Below, piece after piece: positions 1 through 8,210 of a DNA stretch of 64,000 bases. Under the pieces are notes generated by a model. That model saw only the letters and a program-made list of their open reading frames with translations, was not told the DNA's origin and did no database searches. The stretch comes from a bacterium. Lineage in GTDB: Bacteria; Planctomycetota; UBA1135; UBA2386. Location of the stretch: contig JAUILN010000009.1 in NCBI GenBank assembly GCA_030432695.1, positions 248,001 through 312,000 of the forward strand, written 5' to 3'. Each line of letters begins with the position of its first letter. The stretch's first letter is position 1. Made by a program: the position numbers and the translations under genes.

Positions 1-2423
1 AGGTCGAACATGTCGAGCCCGGGGACTTCGATGGGGACGGCACGGTCGACCTCTGGGTCGGAGCGGAGTCCGCGCTCGGGTATCTGCTGCATGGCCGGGG
101 TGACGGGTCGTTCGACCCGCCGACGGTTGTGACGGACGTCTCGTCGACGTCGCTGCCGCATGTCGGTGCGGCGGTTGCGGTGGATGTCGATCGGGATGGC
201 GACCTCGACCTGGCGATCGCGAGCGCCAATCGGTACTCGGGTCATCTCTGGTTCTCCGTCGTCTCGATCTGGTTGAACGACGGACGTGCGCTCTTCCGTC
301 TCGCGGAGTCGGTCGTCGTCGGGGGAGGTGAGCCTCGCGCGCTTCGGGTCGGCGATGAAGACGGTGACGGCTGGCCGGATCTCTGGCTGGCGTTCGAGCT
401 GACGTATGGGTCGACGAGCGGTGTCGCAGGCCTCGCGATCCTGCGGAACACCGCCGGGACGTTCGCCGGGATCCCCGGCCACTACCACGAGCCGGACAAC
501 CCCTCCGATCTCGCGGTCGCCGACTTCGACGGCGACGGTCGGCTCGACGTCGCAGTGGCCCACTCGGCGGCCAACCGCGTGGTGGTCCGACGCAATCTCG
601 GGGGGGCGCCCCCGGTGTTCGCGAGCCCCATCTCGTTCGACGGATTGCTGTTCCCCACGCGGGTGCTTGCCGGCGATGTCACGGGTGATGGGCACGTGGA
701 CCTGATCGTGATCGATCGGGGCACGAGCAGTCCGCTGCATGAACTGTTGCCGAGGGACCGTGTCGTGGTCTTTCCGGGGCGAGGTGATGGGTCGTTCGCT
801 CCGGTGCTCGTCGAGCGGGAGTTGACCGGTGACCCCGAGGACGCCGAACTGGTCGATCTCGACCGCGATGGAGACCTGGACCTCGTCGTCGCGACCACCG
901 GCGTCGCGACCCGTGGCGTCGCCGTGCTGCGCAATCGTGCGGGCGTGCTCGAGGGCGCCGGGGTCTTCCCGGCCCGGATGCGACCGCGCTGCATCACCAG
1001 CGCCGACGTCGACGGCGACGGCGTCGTGGATCTCATCGTGGGCTCGAACGGGGAGTCGGAGGAAGGTGTCCGCGTTCTGCGCCAGGAGCACGGTCGGCTG
1101 TTCCAGGTCGGGCCGGCAATTCCCGGTGGGGTGACGGAGCTGGACCTCTACAGCCCGCTGGATGCAGGTCGACCGTTCGTGTTTGCGTTCTCCGACGGGA
1201 GCTCGCCCGGAACGCCTTGGTTCGACGGGCGGACGATTCCGTTGAACCCGGGTCCCCTTCTCGATCTCGCGCTGGTCGTGACCGACGTGACGCTCGGAGC
1301 GGGCATCGTGCCGGCCGACGGCAGTCACGCGCCGCAGATTCCATTGCCTGACGATGCCGCCTGGATCGGCCAGGACCTGCACGCGGCATTCGTGACCCTC
1401 GACCCGCCGACGGCACGACTCGAGACGATCTCGCCACCGCTGGTGGTTCGCGTGGATTCCCGGGCGGGAGTGCGTGCGGACCACACGCCGCCTCGCGTCG
1501 ACATGGTGGAGCGGTCGGTCGTCTCGGTGCGGACACCTGGGACGGTCCACGTCTACGGCGAGGGTTTCGCGGCCCACCCGAGTCTGCAGATCACCGCCGG
1601 AGGCCAGCCGGTGGTGGCCTGGCGACGGCTCGGCGATCGTCATCTCGAGGTCGATCTGCCGCCGAACCTGCTGGCCGGGTGGCACGACCTGACGGTCGCG
1701 TCCCCGTCGGGGTCCTCGACGTTGCCGCGGGCGTTCTACACGGCGTACCGGGTGCGGATCTCGACGAAGTTCATCCTCGACGGCAATGGGCGGCGGACGT
1801 CCTTCTGGCCGAACTACACGATTCGCAATGCGGTCGACGACTGTAATCGACTGACGCTGAGCATCGATCGTGGGGTCTGGTACGAACTCGAAGAGATTCG
1901 GACAGCGAATCAACCGCAGTGGTGGACATTGGATGTGGCCTCCTCGTGGGATTTCGAGACTCAGGCTCGCGCTGATCCAGGTGGCTACAGATGGCGAGTC
2001 AATGCGGTCAATTTCTACGTTCCAGGACTCAGCGCACCGAGTTGGGGATACGGCATGTTCCCCTGGGAAGGAGATCACATCGTGCTCGCCTCCGACTGCT
2101 GGAGTTGCCCGCCGACGCCCGGCCTGACCATAGATCACGAGCTGGGACATTATCTGGGTCTTCTGCATACGCACGATCCCGGCGAGCAGATCAGTGACAC
2201 CCCATTCGATCCGTGGACCGACGCCCGGTCATTTGGAGAGAACCGCCAGGCGCTGGAAGCGCTCTATGGACTGGGCTCTCCTGATTATTTGGTCCTGCGC
2301 TACAATCTCATGAGCTACCACAGTAGCCGTGATCGGAGTCCGGTAGTGACTACACTGACCCCCACGCAGATCCACCTCTGGCAGGTCGGCCTCCTCTACC
2401 TCCGCAACCACACCCACTACTGA
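1..2423 (+). CDS. Secreted FG-GAP/VCBS-repeat protein with IPT/TIG domain and C-terminal M43-like metallopeptidase (5' end outside window)
   Basis: The frame is open from base 3 with no stop, so the gene starts upstream of the window; an ATG at 129 is internal. Calcium-binding FG-GAP/VCBS-type motifs (GDFDGDGTVDLWVG, VDVDRDGDLDLAIA, DVDGDGVVDLIVG) run to about 1080. An IPT/TIG-like Ig segment lies at about 1490-1740. The C-terminal part carries a zinc signature HELGHYLGLLH (2136-2168), a following SDTP motif and a Met-turn NLMSY (about 2304-2318), as in M43 pappalysin/cytophagalysin peptidases. The three His should bind zinc and the Glu be catalytic. It is probably an extracellular protease on a propeller-like scaffold. 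Codon use from about 1850 onward is visibly less GC-rich than the repeats. The substrate is unknown. Confidence 0.85.
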   Translation, partial: VEHVEPGDFDGDGTVDLWVGAESALGYLLHGRGDGSFDPPTVVTDVSSTSLPHVGAAVAVDVDRDGDLDLAIASANRYSGHLWFSVVSIWLNDGRALFRLAESVVVGGGEPRALRVGDEDGDGWPDLWLAFELTYGSTSGVAGLAILRNTAGTFAGIPGHYHEPDNPSDLAVADFDGDGRLDVAVAHSAANRVVVRRNLGGAPPVFASPISFDGLLFPTRVLAGDVTGDGHVDLIVIDRGTSSPLHELLPRDRVVVFPGRGDGSFAPVLVERELTGDPEDAELVDLDRDGDLDLVVATTGVATRGVAVLRNRAGVLEGAGVFPARMRPRCITSADVDGDGVVDLIVGSNGESEEGVRVLRQEHGRLFQVGPAIPGGVTELDLYSPLDAGRPFVFAFSDGSSPGTPWFDGRTIPLNPGPLLDLALVVTDVTLGAGIVPADGSHAPQIPLPDDAAWIGQDLHAAFVTLDPPTARLETISPPLVVRVDSRAGVRADHTPPRVDMVERSVVSVRTPGTVHVYGEGFAAHPSLQITAGGQPVVAWRRLGDRHLEVDLPPNLLAGWHDLTVASPSGSSTLPRAFYTAYRVRISTKFILDGNGRRTSFWPNYTIRNAVDDCNRLTLSIDRGVWYELEEIRTANQPQWWTLDVASSWDFETQARADPGGYRWRVNAVNFYVPGLSAPSWGYGMFPWEGDHIVLASDCWSCPPTPGLTIDHELGHYLGLLHTHDPGEQISDTPFDPWTDARSFGENRQALEALYGLGSPDYLVLRYNLMSYHSSRDRSPVVTTLTPTQIHLWQVGLLYLRNHTHY

Positions 2424-2467
2424 GCGCGGCGTTGCACGGCGCCCCGCTTTCGGGGAGCGTCTGGATT

Positions 2468-2487
2468 CGAGGGCCCCCGGGCCCTCG
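2468..2487. terminator. Perfect GC palindrome after the metallopeptidase gene
   Basis: Arms CGAGGGCCC and GGGCCCTCG flank a 2-base centre, about 45 bases after the stop at 2423 and just before the next start at 2496. There is no T run, so a role as terminator is only a guess. Confidence 0.3.
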
Positions 2488-2495
2488 CCGCCACC

Positions 2496-3632
2496 ATGTC
2501 CTCGAACCCCAGCCCGAACCGTCGCTCCTTCCTCTCCGGCTCCCTCGTCGGCGCCGCCTCCGGCATCGTCGGCGCCAGTGCGGCGGGCGTGCTGAAGCAG
2601 CGCGGTCCCGGCTCGACGGGTCCGGGGGTCGTTTCCGGCAAGCGCGTGCGCTGGCGGCTGGCGTCGAGCTTCCCGGCCAGCCTCGACACGATCTACGGCG
2701 CCGCTGAGGTGCTGGCCGAGGCGGTCCGCGAGATGTCCGGCGGCCTGTTCGAGATCCGGGTCTTCCAGGGCGGCGAGCTGGTGCCGGCGCTGCAGGAGAT
2801 GGACGCGGTGCAGCAGGGTTCGGTCGAGGTCGGCCAGACCTGTTCCTACTACTACCGCGGCAAGAACCCGGCGCTGGCCTTCGACACCTGCGTGCCGTTC
2901 GGTCTGAACGCGCGGCAGCAGATGGCCTGGCTCTACGAAGGCGGCGGCCTCGAGGCGATGCAGCGGCTCTACGCCGACTTCGGCATCGTGCTGTTCCACT
3001 CCGGCAACACCGGCGCGCAGATGGGTGGCTGGTTCCGGCGACCGGTCGAGAGCCTGGCCGACTTGCAGGGCCTGTCGATGCGGATTCCGGGTCTCGGTGG
3101 TGCAGTGATGGACCGGCTCGGCGTGTCGGTGCAGGTGCTCGGCGGCGGCGACATCTATCCCGCACTCGAGCGCGGCGCGATCGACGCGACGGAGTGGGTC
3201 GGACCCTACGACGACCTCAAGCTCGACTTCGTGGCGGTCGCGAAGAACTACTACTACCCGGGCTGGTGGGAGCCGGGTCCGGCGATGTCGCTCCTGGTCA
3301 ACCAGAAGGCCTGGGACGCGCTGCCCGTGGAGTATCAGGCGATCTTCCGGTCGGCGGCGGAGAAGGCCACCGCGACCATGCAGCGCCGCTACGACGCCAA
3401 GAACCCGGTCGCGCTCGGCACCCTGATCGAGAAGGGCGCGGTGCTCCGCCCGTTCAGCGACGACATCCTGCGCGAGGCGCGCGCCGCGGCCGAGTCGCTG
3501 CTCGACGACGAGGCGGCGAAGGACGGCGGCTACCAGCGGATCCTCGACGACTGGCGGGTGTTCCGCGACCGCAGCTTCCGCTGGTTCGGCTCGAACGAGC
3601 TGGCGTATGCGCGGTTCGCTTTCGGGCGTTGA
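2496..3632 (+). CDS. dctP: TRAP transporter substrate-binding protein, DctP family, Tat-exported
   Basis: This 378-residue periplasmic solute receptor belongs to the tripartite (TRAP) secondary transporters. The N-terminus has a twin-arginine signal (NRRSFLSG, residues 8-15, then a hydrophobic Ala/Gly stretch), so export is probably in folded form through Tat. The mature part matches the DctP/TakP branch: an early RWRLASSFP segment, ALERGAIDATEWVGPYDD at about 221-238 and the aromatic YYYPGWWEPG stretch near 252-261. Family members of this branch bind organic or oxo acids; the ligand here cannot be read from sequence. The permease genes lie 2.6-5 kb downstream on the other strand, with three unrelated genes between. 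The start is the ATG that supplies the Tat leader; I see no clear Shine-Dalgarno. Confidence 0.9.
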   Translation: MSSNPSPNRRSFLSGSLVGAASGIVGASAAGVLKQRGPGSTGPGVVSGKRVRWRLASSFPASLDTIYGAAEVLAEAVREMSGGLFEIRVFQGGELVPALQEMDAVQQGSVEVGQTCSYYYRGKNPALAFDTCVPFGLNARQQMAWLYEGGGLEAMQRLYADFGIVLFHSGNTGAQMGGWFRRPVESLADLQGLSMRIPGLGGAVMDRLGVSVQVLGGGDIYPALERGAIDATEWVGPYDDLKLDFVAVAKNYYYPGWWEPGPAMSLLVNQKAWDALPVEYQAIFRSAAEKATATMQRRYDAKNPVALGTLIEKGAVLRPFSDDILREARAAAESLLDDEAAKDGGYQRILDDWRVFRDRSFRWFGSNELAYARFAFGR

Positions 3633-3657
3633 GCGCGGTGGTCGCGGACACTCCGGG

Positions 3658-4332
3658 TCAGCCGAAGAACTGCCACGCGATCACCCCGGCGACGACCACC
3701 AGCAGGCCGATGCCGATCGTGTTGGCGTGGCGATCCCAGAGCTTCTCGGCGCGGTCGCCGGCGAGCCGGACCAGCAGTCCCAGCCCGTGGTAGCGGATCC
3801 CTCGCGAGAGCACGGTCGCCAGCAGGAACAGCGGCAGCGGGTAGTCCGCCGCGCCGGCCGCGAGCATGCCGACCTGGAACGGCACCGGCGCGAGGCTGAC
3901 GGTGACCAGCGGCCAGAAGCCGTCGTCGCGGACCTTGTCGAGGAACGACTCGAACGATTCCTTCCAGCTCATCGCCGACAGGATGTCGCGACCGACCGTG
4001 TCCATCAGCCCCAGGCCGATGAAGTAGCCCACCAGCGCGCCGGCGATGCAGCCCAGCAGCGCCATGGTGCAGGTCTGCCAGATCCGGTCGCCGCGGGCTA
4101 TCAGGTAGGGGATGAGCACGGCCTCGAGCGGGATCGGGACGATCGTCGACTCCAGGAAGGACGCGCCGAAGATCACCCAGTTGGCGTGCTCGCTCGTCTC
4201 GAGCCGTCGCTTCCAGGTCTTGAGGCGTGAGGAGCCTGCCTGCTTCCCGTCGTCGAGCGTCGGATCCGGCGAGTGGTCGTCGGTCTGGTCGGCCAACGCG
4301 GTGGTCGGTCCGGTTCCTGGGTCCGCGGTCAT
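3658..4332 (-). CDS. VTT/SNARE-associated (DedA/YqaA-like) inner-membrane protein
   Basis: This is a 224-residue integral membrane protein. After a hydrophilic N-terminus comes FLESTIVPIPLEAVLIPY, the typical first re-entrant segment of VTT-domain proteins. It is followed by glycine-rich hydrophobic segments, SLAPVPFQVGMLAAG, and a C-terminal anchor ending WQFFG. DedA/YqaA relatives are linked to envelope homeostasis and lipid scrambling, but the specific role is unknown. I chose the ATG at 4332; an in-frame ATG at 4398 would add 22 residues of unremarkable sequence and sit close to the divergent macro-domain gene. It converges with dctP, leaving 25 bases between stops. Confidence 0.8.
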   Translation of the reverse strand: MTADPGTGPTTALADQTDDHSPDPTLDDGKQAGSSRLKTWKRRLETSEHANWVIFGASFLESTIVPIPLEAVLIPYLIARGDRIWQTCTMALLGCIAGALVGYFIGLGLMDTVGRDILSAMSWKESFESFLDKVRDDGFWPLVTVSLAPVPFQVGMLAAGAADYPLPLFLLATVLSRGIRYHGLGLLVRLAGDRAEKLWDRHANTIGIGLLVVVAGVIAWQFFG

Positions 4333-4466
4333 TGCGACGGTTGGGGTGGCGAGGTGGTTCGCGCTCGTAGGTCGCCACGTGGGGCATCCAACCCTCACGG
4401 TCCCGATCGAATGCTGAGGCGCCGCGGAAGATCGTCAGCGACGGGGCGTCGAAGGGCCCACCGACC

Positions 4467-4937
4467 ATGCCGCACCGGATCGTCGAAGGACACCTGCTCG
4501 ACCAGCCGGTCGACGTGCTCGTCAACGCCTGGAATCGCAACCTGATCCCGTGGTGGTTGCTGATCCCCCAGGGTGTGTCGGCAGCGATCAAGCGGCGGGC
4601 CGGCACCGCGCCGTTCCGGGAACTCGCCCGCCACGGCCCGATCCCGCTCGGCGGCGCGGTGCTGACCGGTGCCGGCCGGCTCCCGCACCGTGGCATCATC
4701 CACGTGGCCGGTCTCGACCTGCTGTGGCGTTCTTCGGAGCGGGCTGTACGCGCGGCGACCGCCAACGCGCTCGCGCTGGTCCGGGCACACGGCTTCCGGT
4801 CGATGGCGTTCCCGCTGATCGGTGCCGGGACCGGTGGGCGCGCGGCGGCGCAGGTCGAGGCTTGGATGACCGACGAGCTACTGGCTGCACCGCCGAGCCT
4901 GGCGGTCGTGGTGGTGCGCTACCGGCCCGGGCGTTGA
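4467..4937 (+). CDS. Macro-domain protein (ADP-ribose binding/processing)
   Basis: A stand-alone macro domain of 156 residues. DVLVNAWNRN (16-25) matches the ADP-ribose-contacting NAAN-type loop, QGVSAAIKRRAG (35-46) is the helix with the diphosphate loop, and PLIGAGTGG (116-124) is the conserved C-terminal loop. Family members bind ADP-ribose or hydrolyse O-acetyl-ADP-ribose and ADP-ribosyl esters on proteins or nucleic acids; which activity applies here is open. It is transcribed away from the VTT gene, with a 134-base divergent gap to the chosen start there. No ADP-ribosyltransferase or sirtuin gene is next to it, so the source of its ligand is not evident. Confidence 0.85.
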   Translation: MPHRIVEGHLLDQPVDVLVNAWNRNLIPWWLLIPQGVSAAIKRRAGTAPFRELARHGPIPLGGAVLTGAGRLPHRGIIHVAGLDLLWRSSERAVRAATANALALVRAHGFRSMAFPLIGAGTGGRAAAQVEAWMTDELLAAPPSLAVVVVRYRPGR

Positions 4938-4965
4938 CGCGTCCTTGGAGCTGGCCGCTCGAGAC

Positions 4966-5925
4966 TCAGCGCTGCGGCTTCGCCTCGACCTCGACGATCG
5001 TCACCTCCGGCCGCGCGCCCATGCGGAACGGCAGGATCGTCACGCCGACGCCGCGGCTCACGTGCAGTCGCGACCGGCCGCCGTGCGGGCAGGCGAAGCC
5101 GCCATCGAGGTAGCCGTGCCTGGTGTGCGCGATCGGTGCCCAGCCGAACGCCTTGATCTGGCCGCCGTGGGTGTGGCCGCTGAGCACCAAATCGACGCCG
5201 TGCTGGGCGAGCTCGGGGAAGTGGTCGGGCTGGTGGGCCAGGACCAGCGTCGGCTCGCTCTTGGCCCGGCCCCACAGCGCGCGGCGCACGTCGGGCTGGC
5301 CGTCGGTGAGGTCGTCGACGCCGGCGAGCCACAGCGAGGCGTCGCCACGTTCGATCCGCACGCCCTGGTTGGCGAGCACCTGGACGCCCCGGCGCTCGAG
5401 ATAGTCCTGCCAGCTGCCGATGTCGGGTGTCCAGCGATGGTCGTGGTTGCCGGCGACCGCGTAGACGCCGAGCGGGGCACGCAGACTGCGCAGCGGCCGG
5501 TCGAACAGCTCGATCTCCTCGGCGCGGGTGTTGACCAGGTCGCCGCCGAAGCAGATCAGGTCGGGCTCTTGCGCCATGACGCGGTCGAAGAGTTCCTGCA
5601 GCTCGGGTTCGTGCAGGTAGGCGCCGGCGTGCAGGTCGGTGAGGAAGGCGATCCGCAGGCCGTGCAGCGCGGCGCGGTCCGCGGCGACCGGCAGGCTCAC
5701 GCGGCGGTACTCGGTGCGCGCCAGGTGGGCGCGGTGCAGGCTGCGCGCCCAGGCGAACCGGTCGAGCCAGCGGTTCAGGGCGATGGCGAAGACGTCGATC
5801 GCCTCGTGCAGCGGGTGGCGGCGCGGGTCCGGGTGCGAGCGGAGTCGGCCCGGGATCGTCGTCGTGACCGTCGAGAGCCGGTGGGGGGCGAGCCGGCCTC
5901 GAAGGTGGGGTTGGAAGACCGTCAT
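4966..5925 (-). CDS. YkuE/YaeI-like metallophosphoesterase
   Basis: A 319-residue calcineurin-like phosphoesterase. All metal-binding motifs are present: FLTDLHAG (D97, H99), GGDLVN (D129), GNHDH (159-163) and SGHTHGG (H251, H253). The N-terminal 90 residues are not strongly hydrophobic, unlike the membrane-anchored YaeI type. Relatives hydrolyse lipid-linked or phosphodiester substrates such as UDP-diacylglucosamine analogues, so an envelope-lipid role is possible but unproven. I chose the ATG at 5925; an upstream in-frame start at 6099 would add 58 low-complexity Pro/Arg-rich residues that look non-coding. Its stop is 28 bases from the convergent macro gene. Confidence 0.85.
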   Translation of the reverse strand: MTVFQPHLRGRLAPHRLSTVTTTIPGRLRSHPDPRRHPLHEAIDVFAIALNRWLDRFAWARSLHRAHLARTEYRRVSLPVAADRAALHGLRIAFLTDLHAGAYLHEPELQELFDRVMAQEPDLICFGGDLVNTRAEEIELFDRPLRSLRAPLGVYAVAGNHDHRWTPDIGSWQDYLERRGVQVLANQGVRIERGDASLWLAGVDDLTDGQPDVRRALWGRAKSEPTLVLAHQPDHFPELAQHGVDLVLSGHTHGGQIKAFGWAPIAHTRHGYLDGGFACPHGGRSRLHVSRGVGVTILPFRMGARPEVTIVEVEAKPQR

Positions 5926-6285
5926 GGGAGGGACGGAAGGAGGGGGAGGGGTGTCCGCGCATCCTCGCGATCGGGAGGAGCACGCGATGAGGAGCAGATG
6001 AAGATCGGTCGGCGGCGCGGAGCGAGCGGTCGCCGGGGGCGCGGGGATGCCGCGCGGTTCCGGCCGCGTGCATCGACTGTGCCGGAAGCGGTGGAACACG
6101 GCCTACCGCACGCCAGGTCGCCTGCACCGGGAGTCCTTTCCGCTTCGCTGCGGGCGAGCGTTCGGAATCCAGAGGCCGGCGGCTGGCCGGGGTCCGACCG
6201 GCGTACATGCGATACAGGGTCCCGTCGGTGGGCCGCCGGCGCCGTCGGCGAGTCGTCGGCGGGGCGTTGCCGAGCCGTCCGTCCG
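5926..6285. other. Intergenic stretch (360 bases) between phosphoesterase and dctM
   Basis: I see no credible gene. The stretch is GC-rich with short Arg/Pro/Gly-coding frames only, and no clear terminator for the dctQM operon or RNA structure. It should contain the phosphoesterase promoter, which I cannot place. Confidence 0.5.
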
Positions 6286-7596
6286 CTACCAGTCGCGGGT
6301 CAGGGTGTAGACCGTCAGCGCGACCAGCTGGATCGCGATGAACGGCACCGCGCCCCGGTACAGCGCGGTGGTCGGGATCGAGCGGGGTGCTACGCCGCGC
6401 AGGTAGAACAGCGAGAAGCCGAAGGGGGGCGTCAGGAAGCTGGTCTGCATGTTCATCGCCAGCATCACGCCGAACCAGACCATCTTCTCGTCGCGGATGC
6501 CGAGCGCCATCGCCGCCGGTGCCAGGAGCGGCAGCACGATGAAGGCGATCTCGAAGAAGTCGATGAAGAAGCCGAGCACGAACACGGCGAGGTTCGCGAC
6601 CACCAGCAGGCCGACCTTTCCGCCGGGCAGGTTGGTGAGCAGGTCCTCGATCCACACGTCTCCCGACAGACCGCGGAACACCATCGCGAAGGCGGTCGAG
6701 CCGATCAGCAGGAACACCACCATGCAGGTGATCCGCAGCGTGGCGTCCATCGTGCCGCGGAGCGCGCCGTCCTTCAGGCGGCCGTTGAGCGCGGCGAGCA
6801 GCGTGGCGCCGAGGGCTCCCAGGGCGCCCGCTTCGGTCGGGGTCGCGATGCCTGCGAAGATGCTGCCGAGCACCACCAGGATCAGCAGCAGCGGCGGGAC
6901 CATGACCTTCAGCACCTGGCTGCCAAGGCCCTCGACCCGCTGGCGTTCCTCGGCAGGGATCGCCGGTGCGCGTTGCGGCATCCGCCAGGCGACGACCGCC
7001 ACGTAGACCGCGTAGGCGCCGGCGAGGCACAGCCCGGGCACCAGTGCGCCGAGGAACAGCTCGCCGACGCTCTGGCCGAGCTGGTCGGCGAGGACCACCA
7101 GCACCACGCTCGGTGGGATCACCTGGCCGAGCGTGCCAGCCGCGCAGATCACGCCGCACGACAGCCGCGCGTCGTAGCCGTAGCGTTGCATGATCGGCAG
7201 CGAGATCAGGCCCATCGCCACCACCGACGCGCCGACCACGCCGGTGGCCGCGGCCAGCAGCGCGCCGACGAGCACCACCGCCAGCGCCAGCCCGCCGCGC
7301 AACGGCCCGAACACCAGGCCGATGGTCCGCAGCAGGTCTTCGGCCAGCCGCGAGCGCTCCAGCATCGTTCCCATGAAGATGAAGTAGGGGATCGCGAGGA
7401 GCACCGGGTTGCTGGCGACGCCGAACACCCGCTCGGGGAAGAGCTGGAGGTAGGCGACGTCGAAGTAGCCGCCCAGGATGCCCAGGACCCCGAAGATCAG
7501 CGCGACGCCACCGAGGCAGAACGCCACCGGGTAGCCGGCGAAGATCAGCAGGAACAGCACGACGAACATCAGCGGGCCGAGCGGCTCGTCGTGCAT
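6286..7596 (-). CDS. dctM: TRAP transporter large permease subunit, DctM family
   Basis: A 436-residue polytopic inner-membrane protein, the ion-coupled transport subunit of a TRAP system. It starts with MFVVLFLLIFAGYPVAF and contains about a dozen hydrophobic segments. GTLGQVIPPSVVLVVLADQ and ATPTEAGALGALGA are typical of the DctM ion/substrate region, and FLTPPFGFSLFYLRGVAP sits near the C-terminus. The last two belong to the mannitol/chloroaromatic (TakP-type) branch, agreeing with the dctP type at 2496. The start is separated from the dctQ stop by one base (TGA-C-ATG), which implies translational coupling. Confidence 0.93.
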   Translation of the reverse strand: MHDEPLGPLMFVVLFLLIFAGYPVAFCLGGVALIFGVLGILGGYFDVAYLQLFPERVFGVASNPVLLAIPYFIFMGTMLERSRLAEDLLRTIGLVFGPLRGGLALAVVLVGALLAAATGVVGASVVAMGLISLPIMQRYGYDARLSCGVICAAGTLGQVIPPSVVLVVLADQLGQSVGELFLGALVPGLCLAGAYAVYVAVVAWRMPQRAPAIPAEERQRVEGLGSQVLKVMVPPLLLILVVLGSIFAGIATPTEAGALGALGATLLAALNGRLKDGALRGTMDATLRITCMVVFLLIGSTAFAMVFRGLSGDVWIEDLLTNLPGGKVGLLVVANLAVFVLGFFIDFFEIAFIVLPLLAPAAMALGIRDEKMVWFGVMLAMNMQTSFLTPPFGFSLFYLRGVAPRSIPTTALYRGAVPFIAIQLVALTVYTLTRDW

Positions 7597-7597
7597 G

Positions 7598-8200
7598 TCA
7601 GGCTCCCTCTCCGGCGTCTTGGGATGGTCCGGGCTCGCGCAGGCCGACGTCTTCCGCGCCGTAGCCGCGCAGCAGGTAGTAGCGCTTGATCGCCTCCGAG
7701 ACGCCCTGCAGGCCGAGCAGCAGGAAGCACAGCGGCACGCAGAGCTTCAGCGGCCAGCGCGGCAGGCCGCCCGGATCCCCGGACCATTCGCCGCGGGAGA
7801 TCGACTCCCAGGCGAAGTCGATCCCGGTCCACAGGCCGAACGCGCAGAACGGCAGCAGCAGGACCAGTGCGCCGGCGAGGTCGGTCCAGTGGCGTCCCCT
7901 GGCCGGTAGCCCGCCGTGCAGGACGTCGACCCGGACGTGCTCGTCGCGGCGCAGCGTGTAGCCCGCACCGAGCAGGAACAGCAGGCCGAACAGGTACCAC
8001 TGCGTCTCCAGCAACGCGTTGGTCGTCAGCCGGAAGTCGAGCCCGCGTTGCACCGAGCGGGCGATCGCGTTGTAGGCGCCGACCAACACCATCACCGCCA
8101 GCGCGAGGCCGACCAGTCGACCGATGCGTCGGGTGACGCCGTCGATGCCGAGCGACAGACGCAGCGCGACGGGCAGCTCGGAACGGGCGGCGCGGTCCAT
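7598..8200 (-). CDS. dctQ: TRAP transporter small permease subunit, DctQ family
   Basis: A 200-residue protein with four predicted membrane segments (about residues 28-45, 68-83, 109-127 and 150-165). NALLETQWYLFGLLFLLGAGYTL carries the conserved E-x-x-W pair of DctQ proteins, followed by RRDEHVRVDVL. It forms the stator-like partner of DctM in the inner membrane. It lies 10 bases after the outer-membrane barrel gene and 1 base before dctM, so the order barrel-dctQ-dctM is probably one transcript. Confidence 0.9.
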   Translation of the reverse strand: MDRAARSELPVALRLSLGIDGVTRRIGRLVGLALAVMVLVGAYNAIARSVQRGLDFRLTTNALLETQWYLFGLLFLLGAGYTLRRDEHVRVDVLHGGLPARGRHWTDLAGALVLLLPFCAFGLWTGIDFAWESISRGEWSGDPGGLPRWPLKLCVPLCFLLLGLQGVSEAIKRYYLLRGYGAEDVGLREPGPSQDAGEGA

Positions 8201-8210
8201 CGCCAGCTCC

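Noticed and set aside
4945..7689. Open frame of 914 codons on the + strand
   Set aside because: It lies antisense to the phosphoesterase and dctM genes, which have clear motifs. Its translation is rich in Ala/Arg/Gln/His without domains, as expected from antisense reading of GC-rich codons.
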